This document shows positions 34,001-44,878 of a stretch of DNA of 64,000 nt, in pieces. The position numbers and the translations under genes are program-made. The notes below the pieces were generated by a model, which worked only from the letters and a program-made list of their open reading frames with translations, was not told the DNA's origin and searched no databases. The stretch is taken from NCBI RefSeq assembly GCF_963082655.1, contig NC_081552.1:55933610-55997609 (forward strand), written 5' to 3'. Origin of the DNA: Stomoxys calcitrans (Eukaryota; Arthropoda; Insecta; Diptera; Muscidae). The stretch's first letter is position 1, and every line of letters begins with the position of its first letter.

Positions 34001-34463
34001 TGAACACCTTAGTTCCATAAGTTGTGCGTTACGCAACTCTGTTCATCACACCATCAAATGCTCTCCTTATTTTGCCACCTTTGGCTTCGATATGGTGACC
34101 CATGGCGATTCTTATCGATTACTGCGTAATGTCCATATGTTAGATGAATCTCATTCTACATTGAAGAGGGAAGATCAGCTGGCTTTGCTGAGGAAAGACT
34201 TGCGAGAGAATATTTCGAAGGCTCATGCCACTAATCGAGATCGGTACAACTTGAGAACTCGTCCTGTTTCCTATTCTGTAGGGCAAACCGTTTTCCGCAG
34301 GAACTTTTCACAGAGCAGTGCAGAGAAGCAGTACAGTGCGAAGTTCGCACCGGTATTTGTAAAGGCGGTAGTGAAATCCAAACTGGGGACTAATTACTAT
34401 GTGTTACAAGATGTAGATGGTAATTCAAGCGGAACGTATCACGCGAAAGATATGCGTCCTTAA
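30996..34463 (+). CDS. pol: Pol polyprotein: protease, RT, RNase H, integrase (Gypsy element)
   Basis: Replicates and integrates the element. The frame is open from before 30996 and lies at -1 to gag. Translation most likely enters by frameshifting at 31032-31038, so Met1 at 30996 is only a numbering start (1155 codons). Domains: aspartic protease with LLDTGAN (Asp143) and LILGVDF near 213; reverse transcriptase about 320-520 with LDLKDAYWQIAL, MPFGLCTAPQ and YLDD at 465-468; RNase H about 605-725 with Asp614 in CDASDYG, TEKECLA and TDHSSL; integrase with the His-His-Cys-Cys zinc site (H815, C852) and a D885, D945, E980 triad (D-x34-E). The C-terminal tail ends GTYHAKDMRP. It has no chromodomain and no env follows. 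All catalytic residues look intact. Confidence 0.93.
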   Translation: MREMRRQESACFKKLPAPESKDQLSLGADLGIPHNPDLTTKISILRRNSSESDNRPRLLHPIRPYHQRYFDYIQRRNQIFLVDTISDRNSMRRRRSTLRLRDYFKRRRASNKYIVSAIVNNPDDRRYYAEVRFLEFREFGLLDTGANVTCIGSSLADYDFSKFDQYVPGKSFVRTADGKFQRTYGYLMVDVVFRNQTRSLKVLIVPSITQRLILGVDFWKAFGLASDVFDSALIVAPSDFPHTNRFLRVSGVEKISPVQGSESVGTLENRYPLTPEQSQQLRTIIALFPDFHKQGLGRTTLLTHDIDVGSSRPIKQRYYPVSPAVEKLMYQEIDRMLALGVIEPSSSPWSSPMRLVVKPNKVRLCLDARKVNQVTKKDAYPLPSMEGIFSRLPRANIISKLDLKDAYWQIALSDEAKPLTAFNVPGRPLYQFVVMPFGLCTAPQTMCRLMDQLIPPELRHCVFGYLDDLIIVSKDFPSHISALVRIAEEFRRANLTLNVDKSHFCVTEVKYLGYMIGNGGIRTDPEKIDAITRWPAPRSIRQVRGFLGLAGWYRRFIKNFSSLTFPITETLSSKRKFHWTPEADEAFELVKKRLTTAPVLINPDFSKKFFVHCDASDYGIGAVLVQLDENGSERPVAYMSKKLNTAQRNYSVTEKECLAAVEAVKRFRCYLEMQEFEIVTDHSSLVWLMGQPDLSGRLARWVFKLQAFKFSVSHRKGRDHVVPDSLSRRDFDEISGLDLSDPEIDLNSRCFDDEDYRELRDRIGNDQSAYPDLRVLDRYVYIRTEFYSGNEDQEANSWKLWVPRNLRDSLISRFHDSAITAHGGMSKTLDLIRRNFYWPGMVSDTRDFVRKCEICKGTKHPNFVLRPEMGKQVITTRPFQRFYIDILGPYPRSKGGHIGLLIVLDHLTKFHWLCPMKKFTAQVIGKFLLSDIFHVYGVPEVIVSDNGSQFRSNDFNAFLTKLGIQHTYTALYSPQANASERVNRSMIAGIRAFLKKDHKMWDEHLSSISCALRNSVHHTIKCSPYFATFGFDMVTHGDSYRLLRNVHMLDESHSTLKREDQLALLRKDLRENISKAHATNRDRYNLRTRPVSYSVGQTVFRRNFSQSSAEKQYSAKFAPVFVKAVVKSKLGTNYYVLQDVDGNSSGTYHAKDMRP
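31032..31038 (+). promoter_or_regulatory. -1 ribosomal frameshift site A AAA AAC
   Basis: The heptamer AAAAAAC stands in the right phase: gag codons are AAA (31033) and AAC (31036), and slipping back one base gives AAA, AAA, CTC, which continues straight into pol. The gag stop is at 31072-31074. A weak 6-bp stem-loop (31070-31087) lies about 32 bases downstream, further away than usual for a stimulator. Confidence 0.8.
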
Positions 34464-34474
34464 GTATAATTCCT

Positions 34475-34507
34475 GGTAATCTCCTGACCGATACGATCGA
34501 GATTACC
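34475..34507 (+). other. Hairpin where the polypurine tract is expected
   Basis: GGTAATCTC (34475-34483) and GAGATTACC (34499-34507) form a perfect 9-bp stem with a 15-base loop. It stands five bases before the 3' LTR. No purine run borders the LTR, although plus-strand priming normally needs one. Confidence 0.65.
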
Positions 34508-34512
34508 CGGTT

Positions 34513-37362
34513 TGTGCTGGACGATTGTCCAATATTGTTTCGAATATCGTGATCTACAATCAGTGGAGACTTACTTACATTGGTGTAGGAATGTTTGCTG
34601 GGTAAGGAAGTTCTGCTTTAGTAATCATTCTAACTCTTATACACAATTGTTTTTTTTTGCTCTTATCTCATGTCTATTGAGATGTATCTACGTGAATGCA
34701 TTCCCAAGTGTAGGTGTCAAGTGATGAAACTCTATTATAGCTGTCGTTTAAGCCAGGCTGGCGATGGGTCAGTGGGGATTGCGGCGGACTACCAGCCAGT
34801 GGACTCAGGTTCGAGCCCAGTTAAGGCCATTATTTTTCTGGATTTTTCCCTTTCTCGAGTTTTTTTTTCTGTTCGTCGACAGACAAATGGTTTAATGAAA
34901 AGGAATTGTTTTATGTGCGGAAAAGAGATCGACCATGAACAACCGTTGGCATATTTGTTGCTTTTAAGTAATATGCTAGACTTGTTCAAGGTGAACTTGT
35001 TTGGGCTCCCGATGGATGTTCATGGATTTAATTAGCCAATCGGATTCTTTTAACGGTTTATGCACTGGATCTTCCAGTATCTCTCATTTTCGTCAAGTTT
35101 TTTTTGGTTGGAGTCAGTTTCTTTTTTCCATTGGCTTCAGTTATGGTGTCAAGACTTCGAGTTTTATTAATTCTTTCCATCTTGAACATCATCTAAATCA
35201 CATCGCTCCTGTGGTAAAGTTTTTAAGTGAAGTATTTTTTTTTTTTTCTAAATTGTCGAAAAGGCGTACAGACAGCCAAACAGAGCCTTTTAAAGCAGTG
35301 GAGTCCTTATTTAAGGAGATATAAAAGTGAATCTTGTATCAAACCCTAAAGGTAACGAATTTTATACGTGGTAACCAATGAAGTTTTATTTTGATCAAGG
35401 GTTTTATTTAGGTGCAATTGCCATCATTCCCTTATAGTGTCGTTATAAGGGAATCCATATTGACTCCTTCGAATTTGTGGTGGAGTTTTTTCTTAACTTG
35501 TTCGCAATTTGGGGGAAATCCCAAGAAAAAAGACGAAAACCAACCGTGATACTAGGTCTTATCCTGGTAAATCATAGGCCTTGTTGCGAGTTAACGTGTG
35601 GATCCACCTCCTTGCTAGAGTTTGGTGAGAATTTCATGAGTTAAGGGCAAACCTTTTGGTGAAAAAATTCAGCCAAGGGGCCTGAAGGAGCGGAGTAGTT
35701 TTCTATTGCTTGAGGTACTACAGCCAGTCTGGTTGCTTGACTAAACACTTACCATAATTCGAGGAGAAATTACGAAAGTTCCATACAAAGCTGTCCTTGC
35801 CTATAAAGTGCTGACTTACCCCTTTTTGAAGACATTATTTAATTGTGGTCATTATTATCTAAGTCGACAGCGAACTGCCGCCACCCATTTATTAGCAGCG
35901 CCAACTCATCGACATAACCCCTCTTGCTCACCCAACTACAACACCCACACACGACAGAGCTAAGTCTATAAATAGACGCATGGGAACGTGGAGCCCAGCT
36001 TAATCATCTCCTCATAACAGACTCCACACACGAATAACGTCATCAACAAGACGCCCTCAATTGTATCTGGCTAGTGGCTGAGTGAGCTAGCAGATACCTA
36101 CTTACCGCATCAGTTATCTAAGGTCTCCGGTTCAATTCCCGAGCCGGCCAGGATGAATAATTTTTAATTAAATTAAATTAGCAGATAAGTGTAATTATTA
36201 TCATATGCAAAGTTTATCATCCTATCTCATTCCTAAACAGCTAAAAGCCCAATAGAATCCACGTCCAGCGTAAAATGCTCATCGAGGCCTCGGCGATCAT
36301 CGTGCTAACCTGGCTAATGGAAATGGTTAAAAAGTAAAGCCAAAAGGCTTAAAAACAAAAGTGAGTTAAAAAAATCAATTTTCATTTAAATTTTGCATAT
36401 GAAAGGTTAATGTAGTAAAGAGTTAATTTTAGTCCATTATAATTATAAACTTAAAAGAAATCAATTTTGGGTCATGTCAAGGAAAATTCAATGAACTATT
36501 AATTATTACATTTCCTTCCTTTTGAACTATTTCGTCTCAGTTTGCATGCTTGCATAAATATATAAATATATATATTTTTTTTGACCGTTGAGTTTTCCCT
36601 GAGCTGACATATTTAGAATTTGAACGCGTTTGAATAATTATCCGATTAAATTAAATATTACGAGATTAACCCTTAGATCGTTAAATATGAACTGGAATTA
36701 TAAACTTTTGGTTGTTCGTTCCAAATATTTCATATTTTATTTATATAATACTAGTTATTAAGATTTTGGCTTATATGGCATCATCTTCATGAATTTTCTT
36801 AAATATAGATATATAATCTGAAATGGCTTTCTAAATTCTTTTACCTTTCCTTGGTAGTGATATAGAGATGGAGTAGATATTGCGTTTGGGGCACTGGCAA
36901 TTGTTAAGGCCGCTGGTGCCATGGTAGGGTAGGGTTTGGAGGCCATGGTTCCCAGAACATCAGGGAATCGAACTAGCTTGTCGCCTATGTTTCTTTACTA
37001 TAGATTACAATACCAAATTAATGGGGGAATTTCATTCTGATTTGGTTTGGTCCATTAAGTTTTCAAAGTCTAGATCCATAGTGCTTTTGTTTACTGGGAG
37101 TCTAAAATAATATTTTGTTTGTGTCCGAGATTGTGGAAATCAGGTGAATAAAGGAGGTCCGAACCCCCCCACCCGACTGTCTTGCTAGCCCTTTTTAATG
37201 GCTCCCAGTCCTCTTTGTTTGCATAGAATTATAATTGGAAATTAAGTCAACATCTTCCACCACAATCTATTTTGTCGAAAGGCGAGTTTTAGCGACCTTC
37301 TGGGTAGTAGAAATCTTATATCGTCTTTGTGACCACAATCCGAACCCCTTTTGGACATTACA
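34513..37362 (+). repeat. 3' LTR of the Gypsy element (2850 bp)
   Basis: Same length as the 5' LTR, starting TGTGCTGGACG and ending GGACATTACA. The two copies differ at two positions that I could find. It is followed by the ATAT target duplication (37363-37366). Confidence 0.95.
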
Positions 37363-38056
37363 ATATCGAAGGGCCTAAGACAACTTACTTTTCTAAATAT
37401 CAGCAAAATAGGATAATAAATGTGGCTTTTATGGGCCTAAGACCCTTAATCGGAGGATCGGTCTATATGACAGCTATATCCAAATCTGAACCGATCTGAG
37501 CCATATGGACGGAGAATATCGAAGGGCCTAAGACAACTTACTTTTCTAAATTTCAGCAAAATCAGATAATAAATGTGGCTTTTATGGGCCTAAGACCCTT
37601 AATCGGTGGATCGGTCTATATGACAGCTATATCCAAATCTGAACCGATCTGAGCCAAATTGACGGAGAATGTCGAATGGCCTAACACAACTCACTGTCCC
37701 AAATTTCAGCAAAATCGGATAATAAATGTGGCTTTTATTGGCCTAAGACCCTAAATCGGCGGATCGGTCTATATGGGGGCTATATCAAGATATAGTCCAA
37801 TATAGCCCATCTTCGAACTTAACCTGCTTATGGACAAAAAAAAAAATCTGTGCAAAATTTCAGCTCAATATCTCTATTTTTGAAGACTGTAGCGTGATTT
37901 CAACAGACAGACGGACGGACATGTCTAGATCGTCTTAGATTTTTACGGTGATCAGGAATATATATACTTTATAGGGTCGGAAATGGATATTTCGATGTGT
38001 TGCAAACGGAATGACAAAATGAATATACCCCCATCCGTCGGTGGTGGGTATAAAAA
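37363..38056 (+). mobile_element. Family-B copy B5, right part
   Basis: Continues the B copy broken at 25838. It has interior units, GACAGACGGACGGACATG, the core TATATATACTTTATAGGGTC and the tail hairpin TATACCC...GGGTATA ending near 38054. A 75-base unique spacer follows. Confidence 0.8.
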
Positions 38057-38130
38057 AGAGAACAGAAAGTCCAAGAAGAGGTTAAAGAGGAAAGCGTACG
38101 AACATACGGATGAAATACAAATAACCAATA

Positions 38131-39450
38131 GATAACAAGTAAAAAGGCGTTAAGTTCGGCCGGGCCGAACTTTGGATACCCACCACCTCGGGTATATATG
38201 TAAACCTTTCATCAAAATTCGGTGAAAATTTCATACCATATACTCATATACCTCATACCGATCTGAACTATATACGACACGGATGTCGAAAAGCCGAACA
38301 TAAGGCACTGTGTCAAATTTCAGTGAAATCGGATTATAAATGCGCCTTTTATGGGGCCAAGACTTTAAATCGAGATATCGTTCTACATTGCAGCTATATC
38401 CAAATCTGGACCGATTTGGGCCAAGTTGCATAAACATGTCGAAGAGCCTTACACTAAGCACTGTCCCAAATTTCGGCGAAATCGGACAATAAATGCCTCT
38501 TTTATGGGCCCTAAACCTTAAATCCAGAGATCGGTCTATATGGCAGCCATATTCAAATCTGGACCGATCTGGGCAAAATTGAAGAAGGTCGTAGAAGAGC
38601 CTAACCAAACTCACTGTCTCAAATTTCAGAGACATCGGACAATAAATGCGTCTTTTATGGCCCCAAAACCTAAAACCTAGATATCGGTCTATATGGCAGC
38701 TATATCCAAATCTGGACCGATCTGTGCGATGTTGCAGAAGTATGTCAAGGGGATTAACTTAATTCACTGTTCCAAATTTCGGGGACATCGGGCAATAAAT
38801 GAGCATTTTATGGGCCCAAAACCAGAAACCAAGAAATCGGTCTATATGGCAGCTATATCCAAATTTGAACCGATCTGACCCAAATTGAAGAAATATGTCA
38901 AAGGGCCCAACACAACTCACTGTCCCAAATTTCAGCAAAATCGGATAATGAATGTGGCTTTTATGGACCTTACACCATAAATCGGAGGATCGATCTATAT
39001 GGCAGCTATATCCAAATCTGGACCGATCTGAGCCAAATTAACGAAGGTTGTCGATGGGCCTTACACAATTCACTGTCCCAAATTTCAACAAAATCGGATA
39101 ATAAATGTGGCTTTTATGGGCCTAAGACCCTAAATCGGCGGATCGGTCTATATGGGGGCTATATCAAGATATAGTCCGATATAGCCCATCTTCGAACTTA
39201 ACCTGCTTATGGACAAAAAAAGAATCTGTGCAAAATTTCAGCTCAATATCTCTATTTTTAAAGACTGTAGCGTGATTTCAACAGACAGACGGACAGACGG
39301 ACAGACGGACGGACATGGCTAGATCGTCTTAGATTTTTACGCTGATCAAGAATATATATACTTTATAGGGTCGGAAATGGATATTTCGATGTGTTGCAAA
39401 CGGAATGACAAAATGAATATACCCCCATCCGTCGGTGGTGGGTATAAAAA
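38131..39450 (+). mobile_element. Family-B copy B6 (complete)
   Basis: Head AACAAGTAAAAAGGCGTTAA, palindrome TTCGGCCGGGCCGAA, about nine interior units, a GACA/GACG array at about 39283-39315 and tail hairpin TATACCCCCATCCG...GGTGGTGGGTATA. This is the best-preserved B copy and serves as a reference for the family. Confidence 0.85.
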
Positions 39451-39530
39451 CGGGCAATGGGTAAATACCCAAAAGGTAGTTACCCGGTAAATTGGGTAAA
39501 TACCCGGGTATTTTTACTTGTTTGACTATC
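39451..39530. repeat. Cluster of GGGTAAATACCC palindromes
   Basis: GGGTAAATACCC occurs twice, with GTTACCCGGTAAATTGGGTA between, then CCCGGGTATTTTTACTTGTT. This last motif resembles the reversed head edge of families A and B. Confidence 0.5.
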
Positions 39531-40340
39531 AGTACTACCGTGTCTTTTGTCGCTTTTATTGGTTCTGCATTCTTTTGTCTAAATTTGTATGGCCCACCTG
39601 ACGTATGATTTATATTAACTCATTATTTGGAAGTAATGTTATGTATACGCTACCCACCTACCCCAGCACTAAAAGTGAACGAGTTCCTAGTAAATGCAAA
39701 TGGATTTCATTGAAATTATAATTTGCATTCCCATTGTTTGCCGAATTGTTGTTGAAGTCATCCATTCCTCTTCCCCAAAATGAAGCACTTAGGTTTTTTT
39801 TTGTAACTGCTTATGGCTGCTGTTGGGTACGTCCTTGTTCAGCACTCTCACTCCCCCAAAAAGAACTTTTCCATTATCATGCAAATAATTTTGCGTGCGC
39901 ACAACGGCATATTGTGATGAATATTTAAATTTTGAAAATTGCCTAAATTGCCGCAAGACAGACAAGTATTGGCCATTGCCATCAAGGATATGGCAAGTGA
40001 TTTGCACAATGATGACAGGACAATAGTTTCACTTAAATTTATGTTATTTTTGTAAACAATTTTCACGGCGACAAAAATCGCAGTGACGGAAGTACTGCCA
40101 CATAAATGCTTGACAATATTACTGTGAAAAGTTTTTAGAACTTTTGCCTCTATTATCTAACGTAAAGAGAGCCTTGGGGAAATTCTGAACGACGGTGGAG
40201 TTTAGAGAGATTTTATTTTCAAAGGAAATGATTTATGATTTTAGGCACATAGTTGCTGTAATCTTAAAAATCAAACAAATTCAAGGGAAACAGCGATTTT
40301 CTTTTGTACAAACACGGTATATGAAGATCTTATTTAATAC
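39531..40340. other. Unique noncoding stretch
   Basis: No domain-bearing frame and no recognised repeat. AT-rich. Confidence 0.45.
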
Positions 40341-41122
40341 CAGTAAGTAAAGGCAAAATATTAGAACTAATATAAACCTGTGCCAATTTTAATGAAATTT
40401 TGCACGGATACAGGGACGTAAAAAAGGCTATCTCACGCCCAATATTGTAGGGATGAAACCAAAATTGTGGCTTGTACTGCCCTAAGAGTCCATATCGAAT
40501 GAAATATGCACATTGGAGCTATATTAAAATCAGGACCGATTTTAATGAAATCTTGCGCACCTATTGCTATGTCAAATAAAACGTCTCATACAAAATAGGA
40601 CAAAAATTCTGGCATCTACAGGCTAAAGTCTATTTTGGATGAAATACATATCTGGGAACGTCAAATAAAACACCTCGTACTGCATCTTGTTAAGATCGGA
40701 CTAAAATTGTGTCTTCTACAGCCTTAAAGGATCAAACGGGATTTCGACCGATTTTGACGAAATTTTGCACACATAAAAAGACGTCAAATTTAACATCGCA
40801 TACCAAATTTTGTAAATATCAGACTAAAATTGTGGTCCGATCCATATCGCATGAAATATATATGTGGAAGCTATATATAAATCTGAACCGATTTTGTTCA
40901 AACTCAACGAAATTTCACCACAATCTGACAATAAATGCGACCTGTAACTTAATCACAAGAATATATAGACAGACTTCTTGACGGACATAGCTTAATCGAA
41001 TCAGGAAGTGATTCTAAGCCGATCGGTATATTTATCAATGGGTCTAGCTCTTCTCTTTCTAAGCGTTGAAAACAAATGCACAAAGTTACCCTGTACCATA
41101 GTTGTGGTGTAGTGTATAAAAG
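40341..41122 (+). mobile_element. Family-D repeat, copy D4
   Basis: Head region CAGTAAGTAAAGGCAAAAT, units with CATATCGAATGAAATATG and CTGAACCGATTTTG, then GACAGACTTCTTGACGGACA, and the end CCTGTACCATAGTTGTGGTG with TAGTGTATAAAA. The tetranucleotide array is degraded. Confidence 0.55.
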
Positions 41123-41160
41123 AAAAATTTCGGATTTTTATTTCTAAGACAAACAAATAG

Positions 41161-42749
41161 AACAAGTAAAAGCGTGCTAAGTTCGGCCGGGCCGAATCTT
41201 ATATGCCCTCCACCATGGATCGCATTTGTCGAGTTTTTTTCCCGGCATCTCTTCTTAGGCAAAACAAGTAAAAGCGTGCTAAGTTCGGCCGGGCCGAATC
41301 TTATATACTCTCCACCATGGATCGCATTTGTCGACTTCTTTTCCCGGCATCTCTTCTTAGGCAAAAAAAAAAGGATATAAGAAAAGATTTGCTCTGCTAT
41401 TAGAGCGATATCAAGATAGGGTCCGGTTTGGACCACAATCAAATTATATGTTGGAGACCTGTGTAAAATGTCAGCCAATTCGAATAAGAATTGCGCTCTT
41501 TGTGAGCTCAAAAAGTAAAATAGAGAGATCGATTTATATGGGAGCTGTATGGGGCTATGGACCGATTCAGACCATAATAAACTCGTATGTTAATGGTCAT
41601 GAAAGAATCCGTCGTACAAAATTTCAGGCAAATCGGATAATAATTGCGATCTCTAGAGGCTCAAGAAGTCAAGATCCCATATCGGTTTATATGGCAGCTA
41701 TATCAGGTTATGAACCGACTTGTACTTTATTTGACATAATTGTTGAAAGTAACAATAAAAAACGTCTTGCGAAATTTCAGCCAAATCGGATAGGAATTGC
41801 GCCCTCTAGATGCTCAAGAAGTCAAGTATCCAGATCTGTTTATATGACAGCTATATCAGGCTATGAACCGATTTGAACCATATTTGGTACAGTTGTTGGA
41901 TATCATAACAAAATACTATGTGCCAAAATTCATTCAAATTGGATAAGAATTGCGCCCTCTAGAGGCTCAAGAAGTCAAGACCCAAGATCGGTTATTATGA
42001 CAGCTATAGAAGGTTATGGACCGATTTGAACCATACTTGGCTGTTGGATATCGTAACAAAACACGTCTTGCAAAAATTTCATTCCAATCGGATAAGAATT
42101 GCGCACTCTTGAGGCTCAAGAAGTCAAGACCCCAGATCGGTTGATATGGCAGCTATAGCAGGTTATGGACCGATTGAACCACAGCTGTTGGATATAATAA
42201 CGAAACACGCCGTGCAAAATTTCATTCCAATCGGATAAGAATTGCGCACGCTAGAGGCTGAAGAAGTCAAGACCCAAGATCGGTTTATATGGCAGCTATA
42301 TCAGGTTATGAACCGATTTGGATTATAATTGGCACAGTTGTTGGATATAATAACAAAACACGTCGTGCAAAATTTCATCCCAATCGGATAAGAAATGCGC
42401 ACTCTAGAGGCTCAAGAAGTCAAGACCCAAGATCGGTTTATATGGCAGCTATATCAAAACATGGACCGATATGGCCCATTTACAATACCAACTGACCTAC
42501 ACTAGTAAGAAGTATTCGTGCAAAAATTCAAGCGGCTAGCTTTACTCCTTCGGAAGTTAGCGTGCTTTCGACAGACGGACGGACGGACGGACGGACGGAC
42601 AGACGGACGGACATGGCTAGATCGACATAAAATTTCACGACGATCAAGAATATATATACTTTATGGGATCTCAGACGAATATTTCGAGTAGTTACAAACA
42701 GAATGACGAAATTAGTATACCCCCCATCTTATGGTGGAGGGTATAAAAA
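41161..42749 (+). mobile_element. Family-A element, copy A8 with duplicated head
   Basis: The roughly 100-bp head (AAGTAAAAGCGTGCTAAGTT to CTTCTTAGGCAAAA) occurs twice in tandem, at 41163-41263 and from about 41264. Seven monomers, a (GACG)n array at about 42570-42612 and the usual tail hairpin follow. Confidence 0.8.
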
Positions 42750-43256
42750 AAGGATAAAAGAAAGGATCGTCATTAAATTCTACGGCGATTTACCGAAGTC
42801 CGTGCGTCTGTCCGTCCGTCCGTTTGTCAGTTGTAATCACGCTACAGTCCTAAGAATTGAGATATTAAGTTCTATACGCAGATTAAGTTCTTGAATGGGC
42901 CAAATCGGACCATATTTGGATGAAGCAGCCATATAGACCGATCTAGCGAATTAGGGTCTTGAGCCCGTAAGAGGCGTATTTTTTTGTCCGATTTAGCTGA
43001 AATTTCAAACTGAAAAATGTACTAGGGACCCGGATATTAAAACCGACTATAGCCCATATCGGAGCATATTTGCAAATAGCTGCCATATAGACCGATATAG
43101 CAGACATAGAGAGCGATCAAGAGTCGTAAGACCATAAAAGCTGCATTTATTATCCGATTTCACTGAAACTTGAACAGTGAGTTATTATCCCCTTATCCGA
43201 TCCAAATATGATCCAGACCAGCGTATATTTGGATAGAATTATGCATGTGGTACGGT
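42750..43256 (-). repeat. Diverged family-B-like fragment
   Basis: Core GTCTGTCCGTCCGTCCGTTT, then AATCACGCTACAGTCCTAAG and interior units with CCATATAGACCGATCTAGCG. The tail is lost and the head is not recognisable. Confidence 0.5.
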
Positions 43257-43790
43257 AGTTGTTACACCCACCACCAAAGGATAGGGGTATACTAATATAG
43301 TCGTGCCTTTTGTAAGACCTCGAAATATTGATCTAAGACTCCATAAAGTATATATATTCTTGATCGCCTTGACATTTTAAATCGATCTAGCCATGATCGT
43401 CCGCCTGTCGAAACATGGTAGCGGTCGAATGCGTACTCTAGCCGCTTGAAATTTTGCACAGGTATTTACTATTGATGTAGGTCGTTGTGGATTGCAAATG
43501 GGCCCTATCGGTTGTGATTGCACATATGAACCGATCGTCCGATTTGATTTCTTGAGTCCTTGGAAGCCACATTTTTGTTAGAATTTTGCTAAAATTTGTC
43601 GATTTTTCTAATGTTTTTCAACAACTGTGACAAATGCGGATCATAACCATAACCTGATATAACTCCTATGTAAACCGGTCTCTTGATCTTCTTTGTTCGG
43701 TTCATAGACGTTTTAATTTTTGCTGGTTTGACAGAAGTTTGGTATGTATAGAATAAAATTATGCCCTTCAACTAAATTTATTTTGTATAT
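43257..43790 (-). repeat. Diverged family-A-like copy
   Basis: Tail ACACCCACCACCAAAGGATA, GGGGTATACTAATATAGTCG and TATATATTCTTGATCGCC are recognisable. The array is reduced to GTCCGCCTGTCG and the monomers are strongly diverged. It is probably an older subfamily. Confidence 0.5.
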
Positions 43791-44678
43791 ATTTTTATAC
43801 CCTCCACCATAGGATGGGGGGTATACTAATTTCGTCATTCTGTTTGTAACTACTCGAAATATTTGTCTGAGACCCCATAAAGTACATATATATTGTACTT
43901 ATACTTATTCTTGATCGTCGTGACATTTTATGTCGATCTAGCCATGTCCGTCCGTCTGTCCGTCCGTCCGTCTGTCGAAAGCACGCTAACTTCCGAAGGA
44001 GTAAAGCTAGCCGCTTGAAATTTTGCACAAATACTTCTTGTTAGTGTAGGTCGGTTGGTGTTGTAAATGGGCCATATCGGTCCATCATCTGATACAGCTG
44101 CCATATAAACCGATCTTGGGTCTTGAATTCTTGAGCCTCTGGAGTGCCCAATTCTTATCCGATTGAAATTTTGCACGGCGGGTTTTGTTATGATATCCAA
44201 CAACTGTGCCAAATATGGTTGAAATCGGTTCATAACTTGATATAGCTGCCATATAAACCGATCTCGGATCTTGACTTCTTGGGCCTCTAGTGAGCACAAT
44301 TATTATCCAATATGCTTGAAATTTTGTACGACGGATCCTCTTATGACCACCAACATACGTGTTCATTATGATCTGAATCGGTCTTTAGCCCGATACAGCT
44401 CCCATATGAATCGATCTCTCTATTTTACTTCTTGAGCCCCCAAAGGGCGTAATTCTTATTCGAATTGGCTGACATTTTACACAGGTCTCCAACATATAAT
44501 TTAATTGTGTCCAAACCGGACCATTTCTTGATATCGCTCTAATAGCAGAGCAAATCTTTGCTTCTATCCTTTTTTGCCTAAGAAGAGATGCCGGGAAAAT
44601 AACTCGACAAATTCGATCCATGGTGGAGGGTATATAAGATTCGGCCCGGCCAAACTTAACACGCTTTTACTTGTTATT
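43791..44678 (-). mobile_element. Family-A element, copy A9
   Basis: Tail TTTTTATACCCTCCACCATA, GTCC array at about 43945-43976, three monomers, head CGGCCCGGCCAAACTTAACA. Its right edge meets the assembly gap. Confidence 0.75.
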
Positions 44679-44878
44679 NNNNNNNNNNNNNNNNNNNNNN
44701 NNNNNNNNNNNNNNNNNNNNNNNNNNNNNNNNNNNNNNNNNNNNNNNNNNNNNNNNNNNNNNNNNNNNNNNNNNNNNNNNNNNNNNNNNNNNNNNNNNNN
44801 NNNNNNNNNNNNNNNNNNNNNNNNNNNNNNNNNNNNNNNNNNNNNNNNNNNNNNNNNNNNNNNNNNNNNNNNNNNNNN
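44679..44878. other. Assembly gap (200 N)
   Basis: A run of exactly 200 N, probably a fixed-size scaffold gap. The true length is unknown, and frames crossing it are meaningless. Confidence 0.99.

Larger units (their letters stand above)
25839..37362 (+). mobile_element. Complete Gypsy (Ty3-type) LTR retrotransposon, Osvaldo/Ulysses-like
   Basis: An 11.5-kb element with two 2850-bp LTRs in direct orientation, a tRNA-Lys-like primer site, Gag, Pol in the -1 frame and no envelope frame. The domain order protease, RT, RNase H, integrase is the Gypsy order. By eye only two LTR differences were found (27342 G against 36016 T near CTCCGCATAAC, and 28685 C against 37359 T). All catalytic residues are present, so the insertion is recent and possibly functional. 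Assignment near Osvaldo/Ulysses rests on the long LTRs, the Lys primer and the shape of the C-terminal Pol tail (GTYHAKDMRP), recalled from memory. Confidence 0.9.

Noticed and set aside
34464..34512. Envelope gene in the Gypsy element
   Set aside because: Only 49 bases separate pol from the 3' LTR, so there is no room for env.
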